From: Spirochaetaceae bacterium
GTDB lineage: Bacteria > Spirochaetota > Spirochaetia > Treponematales > Breznakiellaceae
Length of the DNA: 6,030 nucleotides
Direction of reading: 5' to 3'
NCBI GenBank assembly: GCA_031257075.1
Contig: JAIRPM010000029.1
Coordinates: 1-6,030 of the forward strand
Positions 1-5,961 of the stretch are shown one piece after another. Under the pieces are notes generated by a model that worked only from the letters and a program-made list of their open reading frames with translations, was not told the origin of the DNA and did no database searches. Each line of letters opens with the position of its first letter. Positions within the stretch are counted from its first letter, which is position 1. Made by a program: the position numbers and the translations under genes.

Positions 1-2
1 TT

Positions 3-62
3 AGGATAAATTATGGAATGAATTTTTACGCATACCATGGCAGAGGAGTCCGGTGTGCGTAA
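3..62 (+). CDS. Possible C-terminal tail of an upstream gene (partial)
   Basis: The third frame is open from the left edge to TAA 60-62 and would encode about 19 residues ending YHGRGVRCA. If it is real, it overlaps the GTG start of the glycosyltransferase by 8 bases (GTGCGTAA), a common arrangement in translationally coupled operons. The Shine-Dalgarno of the next gene would then lie inside this tail. The piece is too short to assign a family. The alternative is that the upstream gene ended at TAG 2-4 in another frame and this stretch is only a leader. Confidence 0.3.
   Translation, partial: RINYGMNFYAYHGRGVRCA
43..48 (+). promoter_or_regulatory. Shine-Dalgarno that decides the glycosyltransferase start
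   Basis: GAGGAG lies 6 bases before GTG 55 and is an almost ideal ribosome binding site. The in-frame ATG at 37 has only a T/A-rich, non-purine leader before it, so it is the weaker start. Confidence 0.7.
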
Positions 63-765
63 CATTCAATTATTCGGGTTTGATATTTATTGTAATGGCG
101 CGGAGAAATGTATTGCGGAAATTAAAAGCCGCGCCGGAAAAATTCATATTATTTCGGGAAACGCGGAAGTATTAAAATATCCGCTTGCGGATAAAGGTGT
201 ATACGCATTGTTCAAACAGATTGAAAACATCATTATTCCTGACGGAATAAGCGTTTACTATCCCGCAAAACGAAAAAATAAAGCCTGCAAAAAAATACCC
301 GGCATTGAACTTATGCAATTATTATTGGAAGAATATTCAAACAGCGGCAAATCCGTATATTTTCTGGGCGCAAAGAAAAGTGTTATCGAAAACATGATAC
401 CAAAAATACGCGCCCAATTTCCACGACTGATGATTGCCGGACATCATCATGGATATTTTGATAAAAACAATTGCCATGATATTATTGATAATATAAAAGA
501 ATCGAAAGCACACGCGCTTTTTGCCGCATTGGGAACTCCCGCGCAGGAGCGTTTTATTTTTGAATATATGAATCAACTGCCATGTTCGCTTTTTATGGGT
601 GTAGGCGGTTCTTTTGATGTTTTATCCGGCGCAATAAAACGCAGCCCAAAATGGATGCGCCTAGCTGGCTTGGAATGGCTTTACCGCCTGTTGCGCAACC
701 CGTCAAAAATAAGCCGGATACAAAACAATATTGCTTTTATCATAAAAGCATTTTTATTTGGCTAA
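55..765 (+). CDS. WecG/TagA/CpsF family glycosyltransferase (GT26)
   Basis: This membrane-associated glycosyltransferase family transfers a sugar such as ManNAc or ManNAcA from a UDP donor onto an undecaprenyl-diphosphate-linked acceptor. It acts in teichoic acid, enterobacterial common antigen or capsule synthesis. Numbered from ATG 37, the visible family blocks are NAEVL (42-46), IIPDGI (66-71, with Asp69 as the expected catalytic acid), LGA (110-112), HHGYF (137-141), LGTPAQERF (165-173) and GVGGSFDVLSG (188-198). The C-terminal block is SPKWMRLAGLEWLYRLLRNP (203-222), which in TagA drives membrane association. The family core begins at about NIQLFGFDIY, so starting at GTG 55 (236 residues) loses nothing and uses the GAGGAG site. 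A start at ATG 37 would give 242 residues. The gene is AT-rich: lines counted at 61-240 are 35-40% GC, against about 60% in parts of metC. This may reflect the usual variability of surface-polysaccharide genes. The donor and acceptor cannot be read from the sequence. Confidence 0.93.
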   Translation: MRNIQLFGFDIYCNGAEKCIAEIKSRAGKIHIISGNAEVLKYPLADKGVYALFKQIENIIIPDGISVYYPAKRKNKACKKIPGIELMQLLLEEYSNSGKSVYFLGAKKSVIENMIPKIRAQFPRLMIAGHHHGYFDKNNCHDIIDNIKESKAHALFAALGTPAQERFIFEYMNQLPCSLFMGVGGSFDVLSGAIKRSPKWMRLAGLEWLYRLLRNPSKISRIQNNIAFIIKAFLFG

Positions 766-774
766 CCACACCTC

Positions 775-1248
775 ATGCTCGCTACTCTCTCTCCATTTGA
801 ACAAGACATCCTCTACGCCATCATCGCGTTGCACGAAAACAAACCCGTATCCAGAAATGTGCTTGAGTACTTTGCCGCCTTTGACGGCACGCTCGACAAA
901 AGCAAGCGCTTTACGCTAATTACGCCGTCATCCAATACGCTCCGGCTTTTTTACAACAAGGCGGCGCTGCCCGCTTACGGCTTTTCGCGTGAGCAATTTA
1001 ACAAAATTTGTATATCAATAAAAGAACGCCTGCTTCTCATATCAAATTTAATTATCAAACTGGAAGAAGAAAAACTCATCATCCCCGAATATAAACCTCC
1101 GCAATTTATACAACCTACACACGAACAATCGCTCCCCTGGCGCGTCTACAATGAATTTTTTCCGAACGAAGCGCCGCCCATCCTTTACGCAAAATCCTTA
1201 AACCCCATCCCCACAAAAGAACTGTACAGGCTAACTGGGCAGCCCTAA
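775..1248 (+). CDS. Unrecognised 157-residue protein, possibly a winged-helix-like fold
   Basis: I do not recognise this protein. It starts 9 bases after the glycosyltransferase stop, in the same frame, with no clear Shine-Dalgarno (the leader reads ccacacctc), so it may rely on reinitiation after the upstream gene. It has no signal peptide and no membrane segment. Residues 6-36 look helical (LSPFEQDILYAII, then PVSRNVLEYFAAF). Residues 71-104 (SREQFNKIC, then LISNLIIKLEEEKLIIP) resemble the recognition-helix-plus-wing pattern of winged-helix proteins, but this is only a visual impression. The C-terminal third is rich in Pro and aromatic residues (PPQF, LPWRVYNEFFP, APPILY). It is the last gene of the left cluster. 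The sustained open frame and the tight spacing support a real gene. No function is assigned. Confidence 0.7.
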   Translation: MLATLSPFEQDILYAIIALHENKPVSRNVLEYFAAFDGTLDKSKRFTLITPSSNTLRLFYNKAALPAYGFSREQFNKICISIKERLLLISNLIIKLEEEKLIIPEYKPPQFIQPTHEQSLPWRVYNEFFPNEAPPILYAKSLNPIPTKELYRLTGQP

Positions 1249-1251
1249 ACC

Positions 1252-1277
1252 GGCTTGCATCTTCAGCCTTATTTTTA
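1252..1277 (+). terminator. Weak candidate terminator after the left cluster
   Basis: A 4-bp stem GGCT (1252-1255) / AGCC (1265-1268) with a 9-base loop is followed directly by TTATTTTTA (1269-1277). The T-tract is reasonable and the position after the last gene of the cluster fits. The stem is much weaker than a typical intrinsic terminator. An upstream AGCC at 1241-1244 could pair with the same GGCT instead. Confidence 0.25.
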
Positions 1278-1330
1278 TGAGACAATGCAGAGGCTGTTGC
1301 CAATTTTTCCAAAATCCGGCATACTCTGTT

Positions 1331-1336
1331 AAGGAG
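1331..1336 (+). promoter_or_regulatory. Shine-Dalgarno of the solute-binding protein gene
   Basis: AAGGAG lies 6 bases before ATG 1343. It fixes the start there and not at the upstream in-frame ATG 1277, which has no such site and would bury the signal peptide behind 22 unrelated residues. Confidence 0.85.
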
Positions 1337-1342
1337 TGTACT

Positions 1343-2611
1343 ATGCAAAAGAACAAGAAAATTGTATCCGCCGTTATGTGCGGATATTTGTTGGCTGCGG
1401 GATTGGTTTCCTGCGCTAAAAAGGATGGCAAAACCGAACTCAACTTTATGGAAGTTATGACCAGTCCTGATAGAACAGCGGTTTTACAGAATTTGATTAG
1501 CCGTTACGAACAGGAACATCCTAACGTAAAAATCAACTTGATTTCGCCGCCATACGAGCAGGCTGACAACCGTCTGACAATGAGCCTTAACGCCAATGAA
1601 CCGCTCGACATTATAGAAATACGCGATACGACAGCGCCGCAGTATGTAACCAACAAAAAAGTCGAAGATTTAACACCGTTTATCGCGCAGTGGGACGAAG
1701 CCGGCACCCTGCTTTCGATAACTAAAGAGGCGGCTTCCTCGGCAGGTGGAAAACCCTTCCTTGTCCCACAATTCTTCTATATTAAGGCGCTTTTTGCCCG
1801 TAATGATGTGCTGGCAAAACTTGGCGTAACGAAAATGCCCGCCAGTATTGATGAACTGTACGCGATTTGCAAACAGATAACCAATGGGTCAACTCAGTTT
1901 GGGTATACGCTGCGCGGCAAAGGCAATCCTTTCAAAAATTCGGATGTGCTTATTATTTCTGACATTAAAGACATTGACCCGGAAAATATCTATAAGACAA
2001 AAGACGGTTCTTCCGTGTTCGACAATCCGCAGTTTTTAACGAGCCTTAAAGCGTATGCGGAATTGTTCAAGACGGCCTGTCCGCCAGACGCGAACAACTG
2101 GGGCTTTAATGAACAGATAAACGCTTTTGTGGCGGGCGTAACGCCTTTCCTAGTGCAAGACCCGGATACGGTGCCGTTGCTGGACAGTCAACTAGGCCGC
2201 GAAAACTACACGGTAATCCCTCTTCCTCCTGGAAAAAGCGGCACCGTTTACATGGATTATGGATATGCCGGTTTTGGCATTCCCTCGTACTCTAAACACA
2301 AAAACGAAGCGTGGGATTTTATCGCATGGATTTCGTCCAACACGCAAAATTCGGAATTTTGCGAAAAGTACGGCGCCCTTCCCGTTCACTCAACGGCGTT
2401 TACCGGCAACTCGTATTTTTCAGGTGGGCTCTATCAGGCATGGGCTGACGAAATGAACAATCCCGGTTCTTTTACCTTTGTAAAATACCCTTACGCTTCC
2501 GAGAAATTTCCCGGCTGGGGGCAGATTCAGGAACAGTATATGCAGTCGCTGCTCTTGGGAAAGGTAACAGCGGAAGAAGCCGCAAAAGTTTGGGCTGATT
2601 ACTGGAAATGA
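1343..2611 (+). CDS. ABC transporter solute-binding lipoprotein, family 1 (sugar type)
   Basis: This is the extracytoplasmic receptor of a MalE/UgpB-type (CUT1) importer, 422 residues from ATG 1343. The N-terminus is a lipoprotein signal: basic MQKNKK, a hydrophobic core, then the lipobox LVSC with Cys24 as the predicted lipidated residue. After a short polar linker the family-1 fold begins: LNFMEV (33-38), then YEQEHPNVKINL (55-66), the usual first lobe strand-helix-strand. Later come LDIIEIRD, the hinge-region FLVPQFFYIKALFARND, GVTPFLVQDP, and GYAGFGIPSYSKHKNEAWDFIAWIS, a typical second-lobe block. The protein ends LLLGKVTAEEAAKVWADYWK. The length is normal for the family. It is the first gene of the transporter operon and its TGA overlaps the next ATG. 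The ligand cannot be deduced. The family suggests an oligosaccharide, sugar derivative or glycerol-phosphate-like compound, but the neighbouring C-S lyase makes another substrate possible. Confidence 0.93.
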   Translation: MQKNKKIVSAVMCGYLLAAGLVSCAKKDGKTELNFMEVMTSPDRTAVLQNLISRYEQEHPNVKINLISPPYEQADNRLTMSLNANEPLDIIEIRDTTAPQYVTNKKVEDLTPFIAQWDEAGTLLSITKEAASSAGGKPFLVPQFFYIKALFARNDVLAKLGVTKMPASIDELYAICKQITNGSTQFGYTLRGKGNPFKNSDVLIISDIKDIDPENIYKTKDGSSVFDNPQFLTSLKAYAELFKTACPPDANNWGFNEQINAFVAGVTPFLVQDPDTVPLLDSQLGRENYTVIPLPPGKSGTVYMDYGYAGFGIPSYSKHKNEAWDFIAWISSNTQNSEFCEKYGALPVHSTAFTGNSYFSGGLYQAWADEMNNPGSFTFVKYPYASEKFPGWGQIQEQYMQSLLLGKVTAEEAAKVWADYWK

Positions 2612-3504
2612 CGTTCCGTAAAAAAAAGGCGGCCGGCGCGTATTACTGGATGTTTATTCCCGCGGCGGCTCTCCTTGTTCTGTTCATCTATTATCCGGTA
2701 GCGCAGGGCATTGTAACGGCGTTTAAACGTTACACTATGCTCGACCTTTCTCAAACTCGTTTTAACGGCATTGATAATTTTATTGCTATTATCACCCACC
2801 CCAATATCAAGTTTGCGAAAATTTTTGTAAATACGGTAATTTGGGTGGCGGTATCGCTTGCCGGGCAATTCTTTTTGGGCTTTGCGCTGGCATTGCTGCT
2901 TCGCAAGCCGTTCTATGGGCGCGGCATCTATACTGGATTTGTTTTTTATACATGGGCTCTTTCTGGCTTTGCGATAGGGCTTGTGTGGTCATGGCTTTTT
3001 AACGGGCAGTTTGGCGTTATTAACGATATTCTTATGCGGGCCGGCTTTATTGCAAAGCCAATAGGCTGGCTTTCGCAGCCTGAATTCGCAATGTTTTCGG
3101 TAATTGCCGCCAATATCTGGTATGGAATTCCTTTTTTTGCGATAATGCTGCTCGCCGCCCTGCAATCCGTCCCAAAAGAACTCTACGAATCCGCCGAAAT
3201 TGACGGTGCGGGAAAAACGCGGCAATTGTTTTACGTTACCATTCCCTACATTCAGCCGACAATAGCAAGCACTGTTTTGCTGCGCTTTATGTGGATAATG
3301 AATTTCCCCGACATTATCTACGGAATGACCGGCGGTGGGCCGGCAAACGCCACTAATATTTTGGCTACAGAAATGATAAATAAAATCACCAAGGCTTACG
3401 ATTACGGCCAAGGTTCCGCTATAGGCTTTATCATTATTGCTATTTTGTTTGTGTTCGCGTTTTTCTACTTGCGGGCATCATCCGAAAAGGAATTAAGTTT
3501 ATGA
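2608..3504 (+). CDS. ABC transporter permease, MalF/UgpA type
   Basis: This is one of the two inner-membrane subunits of the CUT1 importer, 298 residues. The hydrophobic stretches fit six membrane helices, at roughly 13-37, 70-98, 106-131, 155-185, 216-238 and 265-290. The cytoplasmic EAA loop that docks the ATPase is at 194-217 (ESAEIDGAGKTRQLFYVTIP), with the conserved Asp199-Gly200 and Ile212-Pro213. The GMTGGGPANATNILATEM block after helix 5 is typical of the MalF/UgpA branch. The N-terminus is short, so it lacks the large extra periplasmic P2 domain of enteric MalF and resembles UgpA. Its ATG overlaps the binding-protein stop as ATGA, indicating translational coupling. No good Shine-Dalgarno is seen apart from a weak GGA in the upstream codons. 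Confidence 0.95.
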   Translation: MTFRKKKAAGAYYWMFIPAAALLVLFIYYPVAQGIVTAFKRYTMLDLSQTRFNGIDNFIAIITHPNIKFAKIFVNTVIWVAVSLAGQFFLGFALALLLRKPFYGRGIYTGFVFYTWALSGFAIGLVWSWLFNGQFGVINDILMRAGFIAKPIGWLSQPEFAMFSVIAANIWYGIPFFAIMLLAALQSVPKELYESAEIDGAGKTRQLFYVTIPYIQPTIASTVLLRFMWIMNFPDIIYGMTGGGPANATNILATEMINKITKAYDYGQGSAIGFIIIAILFVFAFFYLRASSEKELSL

Positions 3505-4355
3505 GTCATTTTTCTGTAAAAAAAGCAAAATATGGTCTGGCGGCGCTGTTGCGCGTACTGGCGCTTGCCTGTTTTTTGGCCTTTGCCGTTTTGCCGCTTT
3601 TTTGGATTTTTATCACATCAATTAAACCGCAAGGCGAAATTTATATATTCCCTCTGCGCTACCTGCCCTCAAAAATCAGTTTTGCGGGATACAAAAAACT
3701 TTTAGGGTTTGCCCATTTTGGAACATACTTTGCCAATTCTCTTTTGATTTCGCTCGCCGCGTCCGCCGCGGGGCTTTTTATCAGCCTGCTTGCGGGCTGG
3801 GCTATGTCTAAATTCAAGACAAACCCGCGTGTCAAAAACGGTCTTCTGTTGCTCTACTTTACCCAGATGGTACCGTCATTTATTTTGATGGGGCCGCTTT
3901 TTTTCAGCCTTTCCAAACTTCACCTTACAAACAACCGGTTTATTCTGATACTGATTTATGCGGCGACGACTATTGCTTTTGGCGCGATTATGGCAAAGAG
4001 TTTTTTTGACCGCATACCCGCGTCTTTGGAAGAAGCGGCGTTAATAGACGGTTGCAGTCCGCTCACCGCGCTGGTCAAAGTGGTTTTGCCGGTAAGCCTT
4101 CCGGGAATTGTGGCTATTTTTAGTTTTGCCTTTGTCAATGTTTGGAATGAACTTTTCCTTGCGGTAATGTTGTTGTCGTCCGATTCGAAACTTACCGTGC
4201 CTGTCGCGCTCAATTCATTTATTTCCAAAGCCGGTGTCAGTTGGGACGTGATGAGTGCCGGCATCATCGTGGCGTTATTGCCCACGATGATAATCTTTGC
4301 TTTTGGGCAAAAGTACATTGTGGCCGGACTGACTGACGGCGGCGTTAAGGGCTAA
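3501..4355 (+). CDS. ABC transporter permease, MalG/UgpE type
   Basis: This is the second membrane subunit, 284 residues, expected to pair with the preceding permease. Six hydrophobic segments are visible at about 13-40, 74-103, 113-137, 146-168, 197-225 and 250-272. The ITSIKPQGEIY segment after helix 1 is characteristic of the MalG branch. The EAA loop runs from Glu177 to Pro197 (EEAALIDG, then VVLP), followed by VNVWNELFLA (212-221), another family hallmark. The C-terminus GLTDGGVKG matches the usual MalG-type tail. The start overlaps the previous stop as ATGA, with AAGGA at 3487-3491 serving as Shine-Dalgarno. No ATPase gene follows, so the importer presumably uses a shared MalK/UgpC/MsmK-like ATPase encoded elsewhere. 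Confidence 0.95.
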   Translation: MSHFSVKKAKYGLAALLRVLALACFLAFAVLPLFWIFITSIKPQGEIYIFPLRYLPSKISFAGYKKLLGFAHFGTYFANSLLISLAASAAGLFISLLAGWAMSKFKTNPRVKNGLLLLYFTQMVPSFILMGPLFFSLSKLHLTNNRFILILIYAATTIAFGAIMAKSFFDRIPASLEEAALIDGCSPLTALVKVVLPVSLPGIVAIFSFAFVNVWNELFLAVMLLSSDSKLTVPVALNSFISKAGVSWDVMSAGIIVALLPTMIIFAFGQKYIVAGLTDGGVKG

Positions 4356-4357
4356 TA

Positions 4358-5518
4358 ATGACCAAATCTCAAAACATAAGTTATATCCTTCACCATCAAG
4401 GAGAAGACAATCTTCCTTACGGCGCGGTTAGTCCACCGGTTTTTCAAACTTCCATATTTTGCTTCCCCAGTTTTGGCGAATTCTGCGCCGCGCTCGGCGA
4501 TGAGGTAAACCGTTCGCTGTATACACGCGGCAACAACCCTACGGTTAATCTTGTCGAAGAAAAACTTGCCGCGCTTGAAGGGGCCGAACGGGCAAAAATC
4601 GTATCTTCGGGAGTTTCCGCAATTTCTCATGCAATAATGGCTTTTGTTGAATCGGGCAGTCATGTGGTCTGCGTAGAGGATTGCTATTCGTGGACACGGA
4701 CGCTGCTTTCATCGTATCTGGCGCGTTTTGGCGTAACGGTAACTTATGTCGAAGGCACGGTAACGGAAGAAATTTTTGCCGCCTGCCGCCCCGAAACACG
4801 CCTTATCTATCTGGAAAGTCCTACGACATTTACATTCAAAATACAGGACATTCCGGTAATTGCGCGGGAAGCGCGGCGGCGCGGTATCAAAACAATTATT
4901 GACAATACCTGGGCTACGCCGGTTTTCTGTAAGCCGCACGAAATGGGGGTTGACCTTGTTGTCCATTCGGGCAGTAAATATTTTGGCGGCGCAAGCGACA
5001 TCATCGCCGGCGTAATAGCAGGCTCGAAAGCCGATATCGACAAAATACAAGCGGAAGAATTCCTGCAGCTTGGTACCGTGCCCGACCCGTTTATGGCATG
5101 GCTTATGCTGCGCGGACTGCGAACGCTCCACATACGTATGGAAGCGCACTTCAAGGGCGCTCTTGACGCCGCTTCTTTTCTGGAGAACCACCCCCGCGTT
5201 GAAAGTGTGCTGTATCCTTTTTTGGCTTCACATCCGCAGGCCGCACTTGTAAAAAAATTGTATGATGGCGGCTCAGGGCTTTTCAGTTTCCGGCTTCGGG
5301 TCAAAAGCCAAGACGAAGTAGCCCGCTTTACCGACAGGCTGCGCTTATTCAAACGCGCCGTTAGTTGGGGCGGCTATGAAAGCCTTGTTTTCCCTTATGC
5401 CGTGAAATACCCTGTCGGCGCGGACATCCCGCCAGAACGGCTCGGCCTCGTGCGCCTCCACATCGGCCTCGAAAAACCGGAAGATTTGATAGCAGATTTG
5501 GAAGAAGCGTTGCGCTGA
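4358..5518 (+). CDS. metC: PLP-dependent cystathionine beta-lyase-type enzyme (Cys/Met metabolism family)
   Basis: This is a cytoplasmic PLP enzyme of the trans-sulfuration family, 386 residues, against about 395 for E. coli MetC. Expected chemistry is beta-elimination of cystathionine to homocysteine, pyruvate and ammonia, or of another cysteine S-conjugate. Visible residues are Tyr55 and Arg57 (YTRGNNPT, binding the PLP phosphate across the dimer), Ser84-Gly85, Tyr110 stacking on PLP, and Asp182 in IIDNTWATPVF. The Schiff-base lysine is Lys207 in VVHSGSKYFGGASD, and Arg366 in LVRLHIGLE binds the carboxylate. The beta-lyase assignment rests on ESPTTFTF, DNTWA, SGLFSF, SWGGYESL (Trp337) and RLHIGLE, all close to E. 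coli MetC as I recall it and less like cystathionine gamma-synthase. ATG lies 2 bases after the permease stop, with AAGGG at 4347-4351 as Shine-Dalgarno, so the gene belongs to the transporter operon. Gamma-synthase, gamma-lyase or a dedicated S-conjugate lyase remain possible. Confidence 0.88.
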   Translation: MTKSQNISYILHHQGEDNLPYGAVSPPVFQTSIFCFPSFGEFCAALGDEVNRSLYTRGNNPTVNLVEEKLAALEGAERAKIVSSGVSAISHAIMAFVESGSHVVCVEDCYSWTRTLLSSYLARFGVTVTYVEGTVTEEIFAACRPETRLIYLESPTTFTFKIQDIPVIAREARRRGIKTIIDNTWATPVFCKPHEMGVDLVVHSGSKYFGGASDIIAGVIAGSKADIDKIQAEEFLQLGTVPDPFMAWLMLRGLRTLHIRMEAHFKGALDAASFLENHPRVESVLYPFLASHPQAALVKKLYDGGSGLFSFRLRVKSQDEVARFTDRLRLFKRAVSWGGYESLVFPYAVKYPVGADIPPERLGLVRLHIGLEKPEDLIADLEEALR

Positions 5519-5546
5519 AAAGTCTGCTGCCGACGGGGCCGCCGCC

Positions 5547-5798
5547 TTAGCGTTGCTCTAGAGAGGTTATAGTGTTTTCACAGCCCGGCGGAAGTATAAG
5601 CATTTTTAGGCGGCTCTTTTCGCCGGTTTTAAGCGAGAGGGCGGTTTTGGGAACGCCAAATGTTTTTGCCAGAAATGAAAGCAGGCGGGCGTTGGCCTTG
5701 CCGTCTTCGGGCGCGGCCGCGACTTGTACACAAAGCCGGCCGTCCTTTACACCCTTAATCGCCGTCCGTGACGCGCCGGGCGTAACTTTCACATACAA
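5547..5798 (-). CDS. DUF167/YggU family small protein (start uncertain)
   Basis: This is a small protein of a widespread family whose biochemical role is not established. The core is unmistakable: YVKVTPGASRTAI, DGRLCVQVAAAPEDGKANARLLSFLAKTFGVPKTALSL and GEKSRLKMLI. The only standard start codon in frame is TTG at 5796-5798, giving 83 residues. It has no Shine-Dalgarno, and it cuts into the first beta strand of the fold. The frame stays open upstream to TGA 5874-5876 and adds family-plausible residues (GFFCVKSEHIE). A purine-rich AAAAGGGG on the minus strand precedes a CTG at 5844-5846. Starting there would give 99 residues, near the usual family length of about 95-100. I report the conservative TTG start. 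The gene converges on metC with a 28-base gap and follows enolase in the same direction. Confidence 0.85.
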   Translation of the reverse strand: MYVKVTPGASRTAIKGVKDGRLCVQVAAAPEDGKANARLLSFLAKTFGVPKTALSLKTGEKSRLKMLILPPGCENTITSLEQR

Positions 5799-5884
5799 TT
5801 CAATATGTTCAGATTTAACACAAAAAAAGCCCGCCGCGCCTTCCAGAATACCGCCCCTTTTGACCGCGTTTATTCACATGCACC

Positions 5885-5931
5885 CCCGGTAACGATTTTT
5901 CACTGTTTCCTAAGCGGGAACCGTTGCCGGG
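5885..5931. repeat. Imperfect 10-bp inverted repeat
   Basis: CCCGGTAACG (5885-5894) pairs with CGTTGCCGGG (5922-5931) around a 27-base spacer that itself holds the smaller GTTTCC/GGGAAC stem. Read as plus-strand RNA the single non-Watson-Crick pair is U-G. Read as minus-strand RNA it is an A-C mismatch. No T-tract follows on either strand. Confidence 0.4.
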
Positions 5932-5932
5932 A

Positions 5933-5952
5933 GCGGCCGAGTCCCCGGCCGC
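5933..5952 (-). terminator. GC-rich hairpin after enolase, possible terminator or attenuator
   Basis: GCGGCCG (5933-5939) and CGGCCGC (5946-5952) form a perfect 7-bp all-GC stem with a 6-base loop, 9 bases past the enolase stop on the minus strand. No T-run follows in the minus direction, so it is not a canonical intrinsic terminator. It could instead be an mRNA 3'-end stabiliser or a partial terminator that lowers expression of the DUF167 gene. Confidence 0.4.
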
Positions 5953-5961
5953 CCGTGGCGG

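Larger units (their letters stand above)
5847..5961. other. Spacer between enolase and the DUF167 gene with inverted repeats
   Basis: This gap is GC-rich and has no convincing gene. It contains two inverted repeats listed separately, a small 6-bp stem GTTTCC (5905-5910) / GGGAAC (5916-5921), and, on the minus strand, the purine-rich AAAAGGGG that could serve the DUF167 gene. I see no clear -35/-10 pair. The two minus-strand genes could be cotranscribed. Confidence 0.5.

Noticed and set aside
1256..1296. Interleaved short inverted repeats (TGCAT/ATGCA and CAGCCT/AGGCTG) upstream of the binding-protein gene, resembling a small pseudoknot or riboswitch
   Set aside because: The stems are only 5-6 bp with long loops, match no riboswitch consensus I know, and are expected by chance in a region of this size.
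1297..1325. Possible promoter TTGCCA (1297-1302), 17 bases, CATACT (1320-1325) before the transporter operon
   Set aside because: The boxes and spacing are plausible, but transcription would start at about 1332, inside the Shine-Dalgarno, leaving an almost leaderless mRNA. The -10 box matches the consensus at only four of six positions.
1277..1342. N-terminal extension of the binding protein from ATG 1277
   Set aside because: There is no Shine-Dalgarno at 1277. The strong AAGGAG and a proper lipoprotein signal peptide both point to ATG 1343.
4709..5352. Long minus-strand open frames (160 and 181 codons) opposite metC
   Set aside because: They lie entirely within a gene with an intact PLP active site. 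Their sequences are low in recognisable motifs and rich in Arg/Ser, as is typical of antisense shadows of GC-rich codons.
5519..5546. Terminator between the convergent metC and DUF167 genes
   Set aside because: The 28-base gap is GC-rich, but its best stem (CGACGG/CCGCCG) has a mismatch and only a 2-base loop, and no T-tract follows.
5572..5892. Plus-strand open frame of 106 codons opposite the DUF167 gene
   Set aside because: It is the mirror of a clearly recognisable DUF167 protein on the other strand, and its translation resembles no family I know.
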